This document shows positions 5,504-6,258 of a stretch of 6,258 bases of DNA, in pieces (position 1 is the first letter of the stretch; each line of letters begins with the position of its first letter). Position numbers and translations under genes: made by a program. This stretch comes from UBA668 sp038234785. Its GTDB lineage: Bacteria; Actinomycetota; Acidimicrobiia; Acidimicrobiales; Ilumatobacteraceae. The stretch spans positions 1 to 6,258 of the forward strand of contig JBBQTC010000106.1 in the NCBI GenBank assembly GCA_038234785.1, written 5' to 3'. Below the pieces are notes generated by a model. It saw only the letters and a list, made by a program, of their open reading frames with translations. It ran no database searches and had not been told where the DNA came from.

Positions 5504-6159
5504 CCGTTCCCCAGCAGCGAGTCGGCCTCGGTGTCGACGAGGAGTTCCTTCAGATCGGTGACACCGGCGAGGTCGCGCAGGGCCGTGGTGTGGCGTGCCT
5601 CGGAGATCTGGATCGACGCGACGAGCGCCGCCCCGTTGATGCCCTGGAGCTTGGCGAGGATGTCGAGGTGGGTGGCGACGGCCGCCGATTCGAGATCGGA
5701 GGCGGCCAGGATCACGTCGTCGGTGCTGCCGGTGAACTTGGACTTCCAGGCGTTGAACAGCTCCTCGGACCGAGTGCTCGGGGCGCTCTTGCCCAGCAGC
5801 CCGCTCAGCGAGTTGCCGAAGGAGAGGTGCGATTGGCGGAGCGTGGACATCACCGTCGCCTGCTCGGGCGTCCAGTCCTTCACCGCATCGATGGCCTGGC
5901 GATAGAGACCCTCAGCGGTGAGCTCCATCTGCTGGGCGAAGATGAGCAACGCGGTGTCGTCATCGGTCGGGCGGCGAGGCGGAGCGGTGGTGGTGCTCGC
6001 TCCGGTGCCGGCGTCGGTCGTGGCGGACGCGTCGGCGCGGCCACTGAGGAACGGCAACAGCGACAGTGCGGCGCCACCGATGCCGGCTGCGAGGACACCG
6101 CGACGGGGGAGCCGCTGCGGTGCTGCCTCGACGCCGGACTGCGTCACTTCGATATCCAC
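5500..6159 (-). CDS. Tat-exported ferritin-like domain protein
   Basis: This 219-aa protein is predicted to be secreted folded. A Tat signal LPRRGVLAAGIGGAALSLLP (17-36) is followed by likely cleavage near RADASA (41-46). A Thr/Ala/Pro-rich linker runs to about 66. Residues 67-200 form a ferritin-like bundle with candidate metal ligands in order: E79 and E83 (QQMELTAEGLY), H111 (LRQSHLSFG), E157 and H164 (DLESAAVATHLDI), and E187-x-x-H190 (ISEARHTTAL). This is close to the di-iron pattern of ferritin/rubrerythrin relatives, so iron or peroxide chemistry outside the membrane is possible but unproven. I chose the GTG at 6159 because AAAGGA lies 9 nt before it. A GTG at 6186 would add nine residues but has a poor ribosome site. 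It is the first gene of a two-gene operon with the lipoprotein that overlaps its stop. Confidence 0.82.
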   Translation of the reverse strand: MDIEVTQSGVEAAPQRLPRRGVLAAGIGGAALSLLPFLSGRADASATTDAGTGASTTTAPPRRPTDDDTALLIFAQQMELTAEGLYRQAIDAVKDWTPEQATVMSTLRQSHLSFGNSLSGLLGKSAPSTRSEELFNAWKSKFTGSTDDVILAASDLESAAVATHLDILAKLQGINGAALVASIQISEARHTTALRDLAGVTDLKELLVDTEADSLLGNG

Positions 6160-6258
6160 TCGGGGTATTCCTTTCGAGACGATCACCCCTAGCTTTCCCG
6201 GCCGGGGGTGAGCAGAGCAATTCTAGAAGTCCAGAGCCGACAGGTCGGGTATCCAACC
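6160..6258 (-). promoter_or_regulatory. Upstream region of the ferritin-like operon with a possible -10 box
   Basis: TAGAAT on the minus strand (6225-6220) matches five of six bases of a -10 box and lies about 60 nt before the chosen start. No good -35 is seen at 16-18 nt. CCCGGCCGGG (6197-6206) is a short palindrome in the leader. The region is cut by the window edge. Confidence 0.35.

Noticed and set aside
6197..6206. CCCGGCCGGG palindrome upstream of the ferritin-like operon
   Set aside because: It is short, and such GC palindromes are expected by chance in DNA of this composition.
1..6258. CRISPR array, tRNA genes, transposase or insertion sequence
   Set aside because: No regularly spaced repeats, no tRNA cloverleaf and no transposase motif were seen on either strand.

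Overview
This high-GC window looks like actinobacterial DNA. A chromosomal segment on the right carries a bacterial type-A RNase P RNA gene and two exported ferritin-like proteins. The left two thirds looks like one end of an integrated mobile element. The paired Tat-exported ferritin-like proteins suggest Acidimicrobiia (for example an Ilumatobacter relative). That assignment rests on general impression, not on a search.

Left part (1-2141, all minus strand): three tightly coupled genes read leftward and off the window. They are a 62-aa AlpA/excisionase-type helix-turn-helix protein, a 186-aa protein that is only a DnaB N-terminal domain, and a P-loop ATPase of at least 466 aa of the DUF3987-like/replicative-helicase sort. 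Each pair overlaps by 4 bp. This reads as a replication and excision module.

Middle part (2142-4048): a 100-bp divergent promoter region separates the leftward module from two rightward genes. These are a 225-aa protein with a probable winged-helix segment and a complete 375-aa tyrosine integrase (R203, K241, H308, R311, H334, Y344), one base apart.

Junction (4049-4139): the integrase stop is followed by a 47-bp imperfect inverted repeat, recurring CGTGTCA-type heptamers, a second short hairpin, and then the 3' end of rnpB. An integrase pointing at the 3' end of an intact structured-RNA gene is the classic arrangement of a site-specific element. Here the target appears to be RNase P RNA rather than a tRNA or tmRNA. 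The far end of the element lies outside the window, so the second att copy cannot be seen.

Right part (4131-6258, minus strand): rnpB (about 356 nt) lies 36 bp beyond the stop codon of a Tat/lipoprotein ferritin-like gene. That gene overlaps by 4 bp a second Tat-exported ferritin-like gene, forming a two-gene operon.

The gene order (integrase plus regulator on one side of a divergent promoter, AlpA plus replication genes on the other) resembles phage-inducible-island or satellite early regions. It also fits a small replicating integrative element. Without the left end, its packaging or transfer mode cannot be decided.
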